NCBI GenBank assembly: GCA_002685535.1 | Contig: NYXK01000109.1 | Span: forward strand, 58,272 to 122,271 | Length of the DNA stretch: 64,000 nucleotides | Direction of reading: 5' to 3' | DNA from: Deltaproteobacteria bacterium | GTDB taxonomy: Bacteria; SAR324; NAC60-12 | In this document: one piece after another, positions 52,649-63,874 of the stretch | How the letters are laid out: each line of letters starts with the position of its first letter | Position numbering within the stretch: the first letter of the stretch is position 1 | The notes under the pieces: generated by a model | The model's input: the letters and a program-made list of their open reading frames with translations, nothing else | The model's database searches: none | Told to the model about the DNA's origin: nothing | Program-made: the position numbers and the translations under genes

Positions 52649-53475
52649 TGGAGGGGGAGATCACTGTTGAGGAACATCGGTAGATCCGGGTGAGATGGTG
52701 GAGAAGATAGAGCGAGTCATTTCCATCTAAGCAATGATTAGGTTGGGGATTTAACGATTTGTTGGGGATCAAATGGGACTCCATACTTTGGTTCTTTTCT
52801 TCGCTCTTCTAGTGATATCACATTCAACCATTTTTTGGACGTTGGTTTTGAGTTCTGCACGGAGATCCAGGAACAAAGCTTTTTGACGCGCGCTTTTGCA
52901 TTGGCCGAAACGAGTACAAGCCATCGGCTCATTCCAAACAAGTGAAGGATGCACTGCAAAGCCCTACTAATAGTTGATAAAGGAAAAGAAAACACCTTAC
53001 TAAAGATCAGCATGTCTATTATTACAAAGAATCCAGAAAGAATTGCGAGTCATACAGTTAGAAGACGGGAAGCGTAAAAGTTTTCCGTCGGTATATGTTG
53101 GTTCCTGCAGCAATGTGGCACAGTCGGGAGACCGGCACCCCTCGGAATTTTTTGATCGCCATTCTCCGAGAACGGTGTCAATGATAGGTGCGGAGCTGCT
53201 TGTGGGATTCGGAGCGAATTTAGACGCCGTTGGTAGAATAATCGCCCCCAGTAGAGGGCAAAGCCGACCCTCCCTTTCAGCACGTACGCAATTCTTCTCC
53301 GCTTGAAGACACGGATCGGAGGATTAGCTGAACAAATGACATCCCTGCTCCTTGCCCAGAGCTCATGGGAGGCATTAGTTCAACTTGCTGTGAAAATGTC
53401 GAACTGTAGAAGGAAGACGAGGTCGATGATCAACTGCTCCAGACCTCTGCCTGAAATGGCATCCTTTGCCAGATC
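52649..53475. other. Gene-poor stretch
   Basis: Short minus-strand frames (52738-53013) are not convincing. May include the decayed remainder of the inverted 2EXR half. Confidence 0.45.
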
Positions 53476-53790
53476 TCATTCTTCATTCACACCAATCCAT
53501 TTCCCGAGGTATGGAGAATACCACGTCGACTTTCCCTGATTTCCCTCGAGAGAGGTCAACAAACATTGACGTCGGGCGTCCATGATGCATCGATACACTG
53601 GAGACACCCCACTCTTCAGAAACTCTGTTCGAGACTCAGAGCAAGCATGGAGTACGGCTGGTATCTCACGGACGAATTCCCATTTCACCTTCGAATGGTT
53701 CCAGACCTGCTCGATGGTACAAGGTCCTGGAAGAGCGAGAGCCCAAACCTTCAGTCGAAGTTCTCTAGGGAATATATAGATTGAGTTGCT
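53476..53790 (-). pseudogene. N-terminal half of a broken 2EXR gene (inverted)
   Basis: Reading from about 53790 downward, FPRELRLKVWALALPGPCTI then VKWEFVREIPAVLHACSESRTEFL is a clear 2EXR opening. No ATG precedes it; upstream in frame is a stop. The frame continues to LGKWIGVNEE and ends in TGA, after which coding-like codons continue. Its 5' end abuts the C-terminal half of a 2EXR-like gene that is on the opposite strand. Confidence 0.6.
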
Positions 53791-54200
53791 ATCATGATAC
53801 AGTCCACAATTTCAAGCTCAGTCTTCTGAGTGAGCACCTGCGCTCTCTCCAGATGGACTGGGGAATGGAGCCATATTGGTGGCGGGGGTCTCAGCAAGCA
53901 GGCCCGACCTTTATCCGTTCGTTCCCTCGCCTCGAAACTTTCACGCTTGTAGTCACAATCTCGAAATGGGCTTTGGAGGATGGCGAGAAGGAAACACTGA
54001 TGGAGATCGTCAAGAAGCAGACGGAGGCACAATTTCAGACTGAACATAGTCGGCACCCGGAGTGGCGAATGCCTATGATTCATTTTCATTGCAAGAAGGA
54101 TAGATTTGACTGGAGCATTCGTTCAATGGCAAAGAGCCTGCTGCCCGAGAACCGCAGTGATACTCAACTGCTCTATGACTGGGCCGTAGAGATAAACTAG
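53790..54200 (+). pseudogene. C-terminal half of a broken 2EXR gene
   Basis: About 135 codons including SLLSEHLRSLQMDW, SFPRLETFTLVV (the strand seen late in 2EXR proteins) and a charged helical end to LLYDWAVEIN. No ATG and no 2EXR start in this frame. Together with the opposite-strand half it is best explained as one gene disrupted by a local inversion. Confidence 0.5.
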
Positions 54201-54787
54201 TCATTTGAATGACAAGACTGCTAAGCTCGTGTGTTATGGTTGACAGGAAACCCGAATTCTACGACAAATGCTGCTGTCAGGAAAATCAAATTCCTCCACC
54301 TGTCTCTCGCTATACACGCTGGAGCAAGGTCAACCACAGGTTCATCCCCCCACACCTGAATACATCCTCGAGCCTGTCGCCTGCTTCGCCGCAACTTGGA
54401 AGTTGGGGAAGCTTTTCGCAAAGGATAAACAAGGCGCTGGCCTTGACAACTGGAATCATTTTATCGTCGCCTCGCAGAACTGATATTTTGCACTTTACCC
54501 ACGCCTTTCTCGACCCGCTGGTGGTGAGTGGAAACGCCGGTGACGTGGGAACTTTGGCAATGAAGACTTCCCCGTCGGAGATGGCTCGAATGTACCGGGT
54601 CAGTCACTCTGTCGTCGTACAGCCCCTGTCCTTCAAATTCCTGCCTAAGAGTTCAGTATCCCACATCTAGAGAAGACCATATTGTTTACCTCCATCATGC
54701 ATCAAAGATATTGGCTTTAAGTGCCTTGTGAGAAATTTAACTGTGGTTTTCATCTATATGAGGACGAAATCATTCCTTATGTACTAG
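54201..54787. other. Convergent intergenic stretch, nothing convincing
   Basis: Open frames at 54209-54670 and 54268-54483 overlap in different frames with some coding-like words (HPPTPEYILEPVACFAATWK) but no identifiable gene; possibly more gene debris. Confidence 0.4.
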
Positions 54788-55428
54788 CTACAAATATGGA
54801 ACTAAATCACACGCTGAAGAGAGAAGATTCAAACTGCTTGCCCCAACTGGCCTAGTGACTTCTGACATCGCGCCCTGGTCATGAAAAAGCCCATGCCATT
54901 GATTTCGGTTTATTGTCAGATCAAATGATGGCGGGTCCGGCAGGAACGGTATAGCCCTGGTTGTTTCTCTCTCCGGTGGGACTTGATCCTTTGAAACGAC
55001 TGGCCCCGCTGGAGTCACTCTGTGAGACGGCGCTTCCTCCCTCACCCGCCTAATTTTCTTTCTCTCCCTCTCAGATAAGCTGTTCTCTATGTCCCGAGAG
55101 AATTTGATCTGGGTATTAGGACGCGCAAGCTGTTGGTCAGAGTTAACTAAAGAACACAACTATTTAATGGATCACTCACAATCTCGTCCACGTTCCACTG
55201 CATTTGATCCGTAGTCATGAAGACGTAGTACTCATCCTTTTCAGGATTATACATGATCTGCGCCAGCTCAAATCCACACAACGTTCCCATCTGATAAGCT
55301 TTATGCTCTAAGCCTGTTTTTCGTTTCCTTCGTTGCGTGTTACGTTCTTTCTTCGTCTGCGGCGCCTGCCTTTTGTTCTTCTTCCGGGAGGGCATAATGG
55401 AAAGGAGCTGATGATGCAGCAGATTCAT
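54788..55428 (-). CDS. MADS-box-like protein
   Basis: Two exons (55428-55180, 55129-54788) join to 196 residues (180 if the ATG giving MPSRKKNKR is used). Residues ~20-80 follow a MADS box: KKERNTQRRKRKTGLEHKAYQ for the DNA-binding helix, MGTLCGFELAQIMYNPEKDEYYVF for the LC-x-x-E-x-A-x-I strand pair. Basic ends suggest nuclear location. The remainder is charged and Pro-rich with no known partner motif. Canonical MADS proteins are longer and have RxKRxxGLxKK-type contacts, so this is a diverged or orphan MADS-like gene. The alternative is convergence in a short basic protein. Confidence 0.55.
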
Positions 55429-55648
55429 ACTACCTGGAGGACGCCGGCCTTAAATCATCAAAGGCAGTCATAGTAAGACGCATGATGATTCGTAATACCA
55501 CAAGGGGGGGGGCCGCTTCTGGCACCCTGTGCTTTTCTTAGACGCAACTAAAATAGTGCTCGTCTCCAAAAATAGACCATTTGCAGTGATATAAGAAGCA
55601 CTAAGTGAGGTAACCGTGCCCCAGCATCCGAATTTCACGACCATAGCC

Positions 55649-57473
55649 ATGGACATCACACAGTGGTATGCTGTGGCGCTGGGCGGCCTCGTGGTTTTAT
55701 TTCATGTTTCCCATCCCCTACTGCTGATTATGAGGATTTCTGGCACCCATATTGCATCTTCCTTCCTCAAACATCTATATCACCCCCGAGTCCGTCTTTA
55801 CATAAGAGGTTCTAACCGATATATAGGATTTTCGAGCAAGACGGCGAGGTTTGATGTACTGTTGGTTGTACTGTTCCTGGTTGGAAATGCAGCTTGCTTC
55901 ATTGTTGAAGTGAAAGATGTCGCCAGCCTAACAAAGCTTTCTGGTTTGCTATGCATAATCAACCTAGTGCCTCTGGCGTTGGGGGAACATATGAATCTCG
56001 TGGCCAGTTTTTGCGGGGTTAGGCTCAGCGCCTATGTCAGTATACACGAGTGGTTGGGGAGAGTTGTCATGGCTGAGGGCCTCATCCACTCAGTAGCGGC
56101 TATATCTTCTAGGCATCTCAATTTACAAAGCACACTTGGGGTAGCTGAGCTGGTGGTAAGTCACCTTCATCTTGTGGATTCGTGAGGCTGACGGGTCTTA
56201 AGGCTGCCATTGCTGGAATTCTCCTACTCCTATCTTCCTTCGCATGGGTACGCCGACGTTTCTATGAGGTCTTTCAGAAGCTTCATCTGATCCTTGCCGC
56301 TGCGTTGATCGCCGCAATATATTTGCACAGCGCATCGAAAAATATCTTCAAGGTACCGATCTGTTACTTATTCGCCGCGATTTGCCTTCAGATATCCATC
56401 GGTGCCCTCCGGATCGGACGGACCATATACCGCAACATCAAGCACAGAACACCTCTTAGTCTGGCAACAATACGAACAATAACATACAAGAAAAAGAGCG
56501 GCAATAAGACGAGAGAGATACCTGTATTAGATGCCGTTCACGTACACATTCGGCTGGCGAGACCGTGGACATGGCGAGCTGGCCAATGGGTGTACCTCAG
56601 CATCCCAGGAGTAAGTCGCACCTCGTTCGCTCAATCACATCCCTTTTTCGTATCGTGGTGGTATCGAGACGCAAAAGGGGATGCTATCATTGTCCTTATC
56701 GTAGAAAAGAGGAATGGATTCACCAAAGACTTAGTTAGTGTCGATCCGCGCTCTGAAATGCGAGCCATCGTCGAAGGACCGTGCGGGAGGGAGCTCCATC
56801 TTGAATCATACGGCACAGTTCTGTTATTCGCTACTGGCATTGGGATAGCAGGTCAGCTGCCGTACGTCACGCAACTCTTGGAAGGTTACCATAACTTTGA
56901 AGTAAAAGGTCGCAGGATAGCCCTCTTTTGGGAGATGGACTCTGAACGTAAGTGCACGCACAATCTCTCAGAACCATGACTTGCTAACGACTAATCATAA
57001 AGTACATTCAGCTTGGGTGGGTGACATGATGAAGGAGCTGCTCAAAAAGGATACTGATAAGGTTTGTCCACTTGTGTATTGCTTGAGGCATTATCATTAA
57101 TCATGTCACAGATACTCGACATTCAACTTTTCGTCCTCGGTGGCTATATTTCCAGCAAAACAAAGCCAGGAGATGTCAAGCCTCTTGGCAAGAGGATTAA
57201 AATGACATATGAAGCTATGAATGCCGAAGATCTCATCCGATCTGAGATCGATGGTAGAAAAGGCCGTACAGTGGTCTCCCGTAGGTCTTGAATCTGCTCT
57301 AATACTTGTATCTCCGCTGACGTGATAACACAGTATGTACCAACAACGAAACCAGTGACAAGATTCGTGAGGCCGTTAGAAAACTGCTGGATAAGACAAT
57401 TGATCTCAAAGAGTTGGAATACTGTCCCAGCAGGCGCTCAAGCGACAAGGTTAAGAAGGACCGGGAAGGATGA
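55649..57473 (+). CDS. Ferric reductase / NADPH oxidase-like transmembrane protein (FRE)
   Basis: Reduces extracellular Fe(III) with cytosolic NADPH. Exons are separated by introns at 56156-56202 and by three short introns near 56.95, 57.06 and 57.28 kb. The ferric-reductase core has paired heme His: VSIHEWLGR and GLIHSVA, then FQKLHLILAA and IYLHSAS. The FAD motif is SHPFFVSWW, and the NADPH motif is FATGIGIAGQLPYV following GPCG. The C-terminus (CTNNETSDKIREAVRKLL ... LEYCPSRR) is in the usual place. About 530 residues, all junctions in frame. FRE genes are a recurrent Starship cargo family. ATG at 55649 is used since the frame upstream has only GTG. Confidence 0.85.
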
Positions 57474-58209
57474 TTTTAAGATATCGTTTGCAAAGGAATC
57501 GTAGCGTCACATCGAAGCTCAAGATTTGAGAGGCTGGTAATCATTCTGCAGTCTCCCAATTTGTATTTAAGTCCCTCATTTTACTTGTTTCCTTTCCTTG
57601 GTGTTATATTTATAATAGACTCCGGAATTCTCCCCTAGTGATGGGTTAGAACCGGGGACACGTGCTGATTAACACCTTTCTTGCAATGTTATATAAACAC
57701 TAGTTCCCAACCTTCCATGCTAATATTAGATCCATGCGAATTCCCTAGAGTTAGGATTTTATTCAGAGTCGCTACAGCAAGATATTAAAATTATAGATCT
57801 CATAGAGTTGTATATTCCCACAGTCAGACCGACCAGCAACGCCCACTGAGATCTTCAATGAGTAGTGATTCTGTGTCGTAGCTAAATAGTGATAGTATTA
57901 AGTCTGTCCTACAGTTTCTAGGCGATGTCTATTATCCTTTCAAAGATCTATAATTAGTAGTGATGAGCATTTCATCATGTGCCAAGTCTTGCGCAATTTG
58001 AAAATGTGTATGCAACTCTAATTTCGGTCCCTGAGCGATTCCAGAATGATACATCAGGAAGCGTCTTGGGAGCGAAAGTAGATCCCTCTTCCTCCTTTAG
58101 ATGCCAGAATTGGATCTCGGAGCCGGAATCGGTCCCTCTAAGCATAGTGGTGCAGTTGTATTAGCAAGGTAAGAGGATTATAAAAGAATCGAATCCCCAG
58201 AGCCTGCAC
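57474..58209. other. Intergenic, A/T-rich, nothing recognised
   Basis: No repeats or RNA genes noticed. Confidence 0.5.
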
Positions 58210-58614
58210 ATGTACAACAGAAAAATAACCATGCATAAGTTCAAGAGGTCAAAACCACGTATCACGCTCTTAGAGTCTGATCAACCCCCAACGCCCACGC
58301 CCATTGACGCCAAAGTTGCTCACAATAATGGGACATCAGTAGCAATTGAGGCGACTAACGAAAGCCTACAAGCATCCAAAACTGTTCCCACCCCTAGCCT
58401 CTCCGAGATAATTGAACAAAGAACTAGGGAAAATGGCCGATTGAGACATGAACTTGCGTACCAGCAGAGAAAACAGGCAATAGACCTATCTACCTTAGAG
58501 AAGGTAGGACGAGTTGTTGCTGAGCTTCGCCACACTTTAAGGGAGCACAAAAAGCTTGAGGCAGTAATTGACCATGACTTTGGCAAAATCGGTACAGGTG
58601 AAGAGGTTGAATGA
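58210..58614 (+). CDS. Small coiled-coil hypothetical protein
   Basis: Intronless 134 residues. Basic head MYNRKITMHKFKRSK, Pro/Thr linker, then a coiled coil LSEIIEQRTRENGRLRHELAYQQRKQ ... VVAELRHTLREHKKLEAVI. Short proteins with the same SEIIEQRTRENGRLR core are, from memory, frequent in Leotiomycetes; function unknown. A decayed copy lies 0.4 kb downstream. Confidence 0.6.
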   Translation: MYNRKITMHKFKRSKPRITLLESDQPPTPTPIDAKVAHNNGTSVAIEATNESLQASKTVPTPSLSEIIEQRTRENGRLRHELAYQQRKQAIDLSTLEKVGRVVAELRHTLREHKKLEAVIDHDFGKIGTGEEVE

Positions 58615-59381
58615 TTTCCAAGATCCTTAATACTAAGTTAGATCAGCTGCCGGTTTTAAAAGAATCTTTTGAACTTTTCTTCATTTTGATTTGTAAGTTA
58701 TGATTATTACTTGAATTGAACTTATTTCCTCAAGTCCTCAATTGTTATTCCTAATTTCATTATTCTAATTGATTGATTACTAAAGGCATACACATTGTAG
58801 ATGGAAAATATGTGATATACTTCATCTAGCTAAGAAATCCCTTTTTAAGCGTGGGCTTCTTTGAGAAGTTCAATGGTGGCGGATCCCCAACAAGCATCTA
58901 AAACTGTTTCGACTCCTGGCCTCTCAGGATGATGGAGCAAAATACTAGGAAAAATGGTCGATTGAAGCAAGAGCTGGCATACCAGCAGAGAAAACAGGGG
59001 CCAGGTCTGTACTCCTAGAGGAAGTGAGACTAGTTGTTGAGAAATTTCAACAGGCGGTAACCGAGTACCAAAGGCTTCAAAGAAAAATTATGCCTGTACT
59101 TGAATGCGATGTGTTCGGTGTGGGATATTGGGGGAACAGAAGTTCGCTTTGAGGAAGCGCGGGGAATAGGGTGAAAGGTTGGTTCTTTGACATCCTGGAT
59201 GGCACTCTTGTGGTGTTTATGATTTAATCATAATTGCCTTTTCTCGTCAAGTTCATCGTGTCATTATGCACCTAAGTATGTAGATCATGCAGTGGTGAAG
59301 CAATTTTCAAAGCCGATGTTGTAGCGAGTATATATTGCAATGTGTATGAGGTATTTGTCTATCTAATCCTCTTAAAACCTC
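58615..59381. other. Spacer containing the decayed copy
   Basis: Its middle is the pseudogene at 58880-59110; the rest is A/T-rich with nothing recognised. Confidence 0.5.
58880..59110 (+). pseudogene. Decayed tandem copy of the 58.2-kb gene
   Basis: Matches 58360-58560 by eye with indels: CAAGCAT(C)TAAAACTGTT, AATGG(T/C)CGATTGA, and TACCAGCAGAGAAAACAGG. The frame is interrupted, so it is non-functional. Confidence 0.8.
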
Positions 59382-59957
59382 CTACTTCTTTTTCTGCAGC
59401 TTGGGTTTCTTTAGGAAATTCACCGGAGGTGGTAATTCCACCGACATGGGAGAGACCCTTCTGAAGGCGTGTCTTCTCGAACACCTGTTGTCCGGCAATT
59501 CTACTCGTCCAGTCAGAGAACCTTCTCCCGATAGTTCTGCAGCCGTATAATTTGGAGGGGTTTCTTCCGGCCCGGAAGTGATGTTCATCGAAGGAGGCGA
59601 CTCCTCCCGTATGGGAGAGAGATCCCGACGGAGCGTATTGTCGGGCAGTCGTAATTCAGCAGCGGTGTAACTTGGCGGCGGCCCTTCTAGCCCCGAGCTG
59701 GAGTGGTAGTGGTGATGGATCTCGTATATGATCACCGGACATAGTGGTCTTAGCATTTCATTAACTGCCTTTGCGCATTTTGGCCTTGAGCAGATGCCAT
59801 GCTCCGGAGCCTGGCCTAGTAAAAGGGGATGCTGATCATGATATCGTTTCGATCGGGACTTGCCACAGAGGGAACAAATGTGTCTTGGGGTCAAAGAAGT
59901 CGAGGGCGGGGTGGACTGCCGAGAGTATCCAAATTGTGAAGAACGTTGGCGATCCAT
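59382..59957 (-). CDS. Zinc-knuckle-like protein with two PPxY motifs
   Basis: Intronless, 191 residues. A Cys/His cluster at ~28-62 (ICSLCGKSRSKRYHDQHPLL ... ICSRPKC) suggests one zinc site. Two PPxY motifs follow in near-identical contexts, PPPSYTAAEL and PPNYTAAEL. PPxY binds WW domains of Rsp5/Nedd4-type ubiquitin ligases. The segment repeats (LRRDLSPIREESPP). The tail is basic (KKPKLQKKK). It is divergently transcribed from the patatin gene with 330 bp between. Plausibly an adaptor; no family assigned with confidence. Confidence 0.6.
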   Translation of the reverse strand: MDRQRSSQFGYSRQSTPPSTSLTPRHICSLCGKSRSKRYHDQHPLLLGQAPEHGICSRPKCAKAVNEMLRPLCPVIIYEIHHHYHSSSGLEGPPPSYTAAELRLPDNTLRRDLSPIREESPPSMNITSGPEETPPNYTAAELSGEGSLTGRVELPDNRCSRRHAFRRVSPMSVELPPPVNFLKKPKLQKKK

Positions 59958-60287
59958 CAGGACGACGGTGATTCAGAGGAATTCAAAGTCACTGATGCAA
60001 GTCGGCAGACTTAAGTCTCTACATGTATGCCCACCAAGATTACTAAGCTAGGTCGATACTCTCTTGGATACAGTTTTAGCCCCCTTGTATGAGGATCCCA
60101 TTCCGGCACCACATTTCCTAAAATAGATGATGTCTATTAGCGACCTCTGGTTCCAACAGGAGCCCATTTTGTTTCCTCCAAAAGCCATTTCGGTTTTGCG
60201 TCTTTCGTTGACTTTATATAAAGTTACTAATTTATCCCTAAGTAAGAACAACATCTTCACCCTACACCTAGCCGCTTCATCTCGACC
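59958..60287. promoter_or_regulatory. 330-bp bidirectional promoter region
   Basis: Lies between the divergent zinc/PPxY and patatin genes. No operator-like repeats recognised. Confidence 0.4.
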
Positions 60288-63200
60288 ATGAAGCGTTGCA
60301 ACCACAGCCACTGGCTCAGCCTTGGCACATATGGCAACGAGATTTCCCTTCTTGAATCTGATAGGCTTCAGATGCTCACTCATCACTTACAGGATCCAGA
60401 CACTCAGCGGCCCAGCCTTTTCGTGTTGATCGGCAACACTTCCAAATCGCTGGCCCTTCGAGAGCTATTCAGAACAAAGAAGGCCCCCAGGTTCAGAAGC
60501 AAACGACATGCCGGCGAAATCCATCTCCACCTTGACCCCTCCCGCATTTTCCACAGCAGGCCCGTCCTCATTGCAGACGGTGACCTCCCTCAACAGAGCT
60601 TGAGGGCAAAGGTGCCTGCGGCCGAGAAATGTCATGAGACAATGAGACGAGCCCTTCCACGGGCTGTAGTAGGGACAGTAGATGGAACCACAGATAGCAT
60701 CTATTCCCGCCTCCTTTTACCCTTTGCAGACGTCTTTTGCTTCTTTTCTGCTGATATTGGTGGTTTTAGACAGATCGCACGCCATATAGCAGCATGGCTG
60801 GATAAAGGCCAGTCGTCAACGCTTTCAAGAAGCACATACCCTAGAATTATTATCGTCACCGAAAAGATGCCTGTGGGTAGAGAACCGGAGAAGGAGGCCA
60901 GAAAAGCCTTCCTCTGGTTGCTGAGAGAGGAAACGACACATGACCTGTCCGAGCAGATCTCAGCGATCGATATCGTTGCTCTACTTCCGAAGGGCAAAGT
61001 CTCTGCTGAAGCTCGGTACAGGCGGCTAAAGGAGTGTCTCCTGAAAGGATCAGATGAAGTGCGAAGGAATAGAGAAGAGACCCGAACCTTGTTCTCCGCT
61101 ACGCATTTCGCCGCCCTTTTCCGATATGCATGCGGCCACTTCTCTCAAGCCTCTGAGGAGCCTTTTGATCTTATAAAGGCATCGAGAAAGCAGAATCCTG
61201 TTGCAAAAGACTTGGCTGAGCATTTATCCATCTTTCTAAAGCACATCCGGTCAGTGAAGGAGCTAATCGAGTTTGCAGTTCCAGTAATTGCGTCAAGTAT
61301 CTTCCTAGACAATTATCCTCCAGACACTCACAGTAAGCTACCCTTTCTCTCCTCGGACTTATAAATATGACTAAAAAACTAACTAAAATCTAGTGTTTGC
61401 GCCTGAGAGCGTGTTTCAAACCTTATACAGAGACATATTTCACCAGGTGAGTAAGTCCAGAGTGATAGCATTTGAAGGAGCTCCAGAGATGGTCCTTCGG
61501 AGTGGGTTCATCAACAAGATCGAAACTCAGCTGCGAGGATTCTTCGAGCAATCTATACGCGGCAAGGGAACGCCTTCATCAGAGATTCACAAAGATAATC
61601 TTAGAAGGTTTGAGGATCGTTGGCGTAATATCCGGAGCAGCAGCACTTGCCTTGCTTGTTTGCGCCGCAGACCTCAATATGGCTTACCATGTGGACACAT
61701 TGTCTGCGAAAACTGTGTTCTAGTATTCGGAGAGTGCTGCGTAAATGATCCCTGGATTTTCAAAGTGCACTCCTGTTTCCTCTGTGGAGTAAAGATGCCC
61801 GAGGAGATAACCATAAAGATCCATCCTCCAACCGCCGGAGTCGGGGTCTTGTGCATCGATGGAGGAGGGGCACGTGGCGTCCTGCCCCTAAAATTCATGA
61901 AGCGGATAGAGGACCGCATTGGGCTATCAATCCCGCTACAAAAGTTCTTCAAGGTGGCATTTGGAGTTAGCTCAGGTGAGTCGCGGTCGCGAGGCTTGAG
62001 TATCCCATACTGACCATTTCCAGGTGGCCTGATCGTCATGGCCATGTTCATCAACGGCTGGTCTATTGAAGAATCTACAAAAACTTTCGAGAAGTTGGCG
62101 AAGCTTGCCTTCAAACCCCGGAAAGTCCTCAATATCCCCTTCCTATCCCGTGTACATGAGATTTTAAAGTCATACTTAGCTGATGGCATATATCCAGCAG
62201 AGAATATCGAGGCGGCCTTAAAGGAGGTCTTCGGAATTGACAGGAGTATCTTAGATCCCTCACATGCAACTTCTATAGGTACCCGAGTAGGTTTGCCCGT
62301 TGCTACTATCCGTGAACCATCGAGCTGCATTTTCACCAACTATAACGGTGTGGGAAGCCGAGAGCAGGACCAAGGTAAGTCACCAAGATAATGTTGCTTC
62401 AGAACATTAAGCTAACTATTAGAAGCGTACCATGTAATAAAGCCGGAGGAAGGCTATGGGAAAGTACCACTCTGGGAAATGTAAGTATCACCTCATCCCA
62501 CTTCAATAGTCTGGACTAACACAAAACACAGCGCAAGATCTGCGTCCGCCGCGCCTGGGTGTGCTACCTTACTCCACTTCACTCCCCCATAATGCCTATG
62601 ACTAACCATATCTATAGGTTTTTCCCCCCCAAGAAAATAAACGGCGTTGGCACGTTTCAAGATGCGGGGCCTCTCGAGAACGATCCGCTCATTTCGGCGC
62701 TTTCAGAGGTGGCAGCCATGTTCCCACTGGTTGAAGAGCCGGACTTTATGGTATCGCTAGGCACTGGTGCTCCGCGGACGAAGGGTGACAAACCATCCAT
62801 GTCTGTATCTGGTCCTCTTACTCTCTGGAAGGACGGGGCCTTTCCTAGATTGTGGCGTATGTTCTGGGAGAAAATGCGTGACCGACATGTCAAACAGGTA
62901 TTCCGAACCCATCCCAGATATCACCGTCTCGATACCGAGTTTGATGGCGAACTGCCTAGGCTGGACGACACGAAGAGCATCCACGAACTCCAACTGAAAG
63001 CTCAGGAAGATCATTCGGTATGTAAAGTCATTGACAATATAGCACGCTGTGCTATTGCATCCCTATTCTACTTTGAATTAGACTCAGCTCCAGCAGCATG
63101 TAATGGCGAATTTACAGGAACTGGTTCCATCTTATGCGGGGTACGCCGCGGCGATCCTGCGTTTAAGGTTCTGCTCGACAAGCTATCCAAATGCTCTGCC

Positions 63201-63488
63201 ACCTTTTATTTAAACAATTGTCCCATTTCCGGGGCATTCGGCGATGGTTCCTTCATCGGGAAAGACGGGAACTTTCGAAAACGTTTAGAGCTGAGCCTCA
63301 GTGGCAGGTTCACGATATCCCTTAAGCAAGGCGATTCAGAGCCGTGCAATATTAGCGGGTCGCCATATTTGATAGAGAAGTTGATCATAGCACAAGGTTT
63401 GAATGCTTACTTTGGGAGAGCTGATCATGGCAAGCGAAAGAGGTCGGTAGACGGTGACCTCCCTACTAGAAAGAGACAGAGGATTTGA
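60288..63488 (+). CDS. Patatin-like phospholipase with internal RING-like zinc finger (PLP)
   Basis: A multi-exon gene (introns near 61.33, 61.97, 62.37, 62.48 and 62.57 kb) of roughly 970 residues. The N-terminal ~350 residues are an unassigned, possibly nucleotide-handling region. A RING-like module follows (CLAC ... LPCGHIVCENC ... CFLCG). Then the patatin fold: oxyanion loop DGGGARG, nucleophile GVSSGG (Ser), and catalytic Asp in FQDAGPLENDP (DAG in place of DGG/DGA). Patatin-like proteins release fatty acids from membrane lipids. The end is basic (KRKRSVDGDLPTRKRQRI), suggesting the nucleus. RING plus patatin is typical of the fungal PLP family recurrent in Starship elements. The ATG at 60288 is the first in frame. 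Confidence 0.8.
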
Positions 63489-63874
63489 ATCAGGAACTCA
63501 ATTTGATTTGAGGCCTAAAAAAGGCAAATTCTTCTCCGTATCTCTTACGGCCTGATACATCCTTGTAAATGGTGGTTTTCAAAGCTGAGCATCATGCCAT
63601 TGATCTTATTGGTACTCTACATCTTCCGCCCTTGTAGCCAATCCCTAAAAGACATGCAAATTTATTTAAGCGCACTCCAAACTTGTAGTTTCCGGTCGTG
63701 TGGTGTGCAACAATTTTAGGCAAGTCATGTGATCGAGGGGTAAAGGGGCTCGCTTAGCACGGTGGGGTATATTATGTTTATTTACACGATGACTTCTGCG
63801 TTTTTCTCCCTATAAACCAAAAAACTCCTACGGTCTCTAATTTACTTGATAGTGCCCCTCAAGCTATTCCACCT
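63489..63874. other. Convergent intergenic stretch, nothing recognised
   Basis: Between the patatin gene and the partial right-edge gene. No repeats noticed. Confidence 0.5.

Larger units (their letters stand above)
13366..63488. mobile_element. Candidate interior of a Starship-like giant element (no ends seen)
   Basis: DUF3723 (13.4-16.3 kb), a ferric reductase (55.6-57.5 kb) and a patatin-like protein (60.3-63.5 kb) occur together. These families are established recurrent cargo of Starship elements. The region also holds a Myb/SANT-like gene, tandem arrays, decayed gene copies and a probable inversion. No DUF3435 tyrosine recombinase, target-site duplication or terminal repeat was recognised, so the span given is simply the distance between the marker genes and not a boundary. 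The alternative is an ordinary subtelomeric or accessory region carrying these families by chance. Confidence 0.45.
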
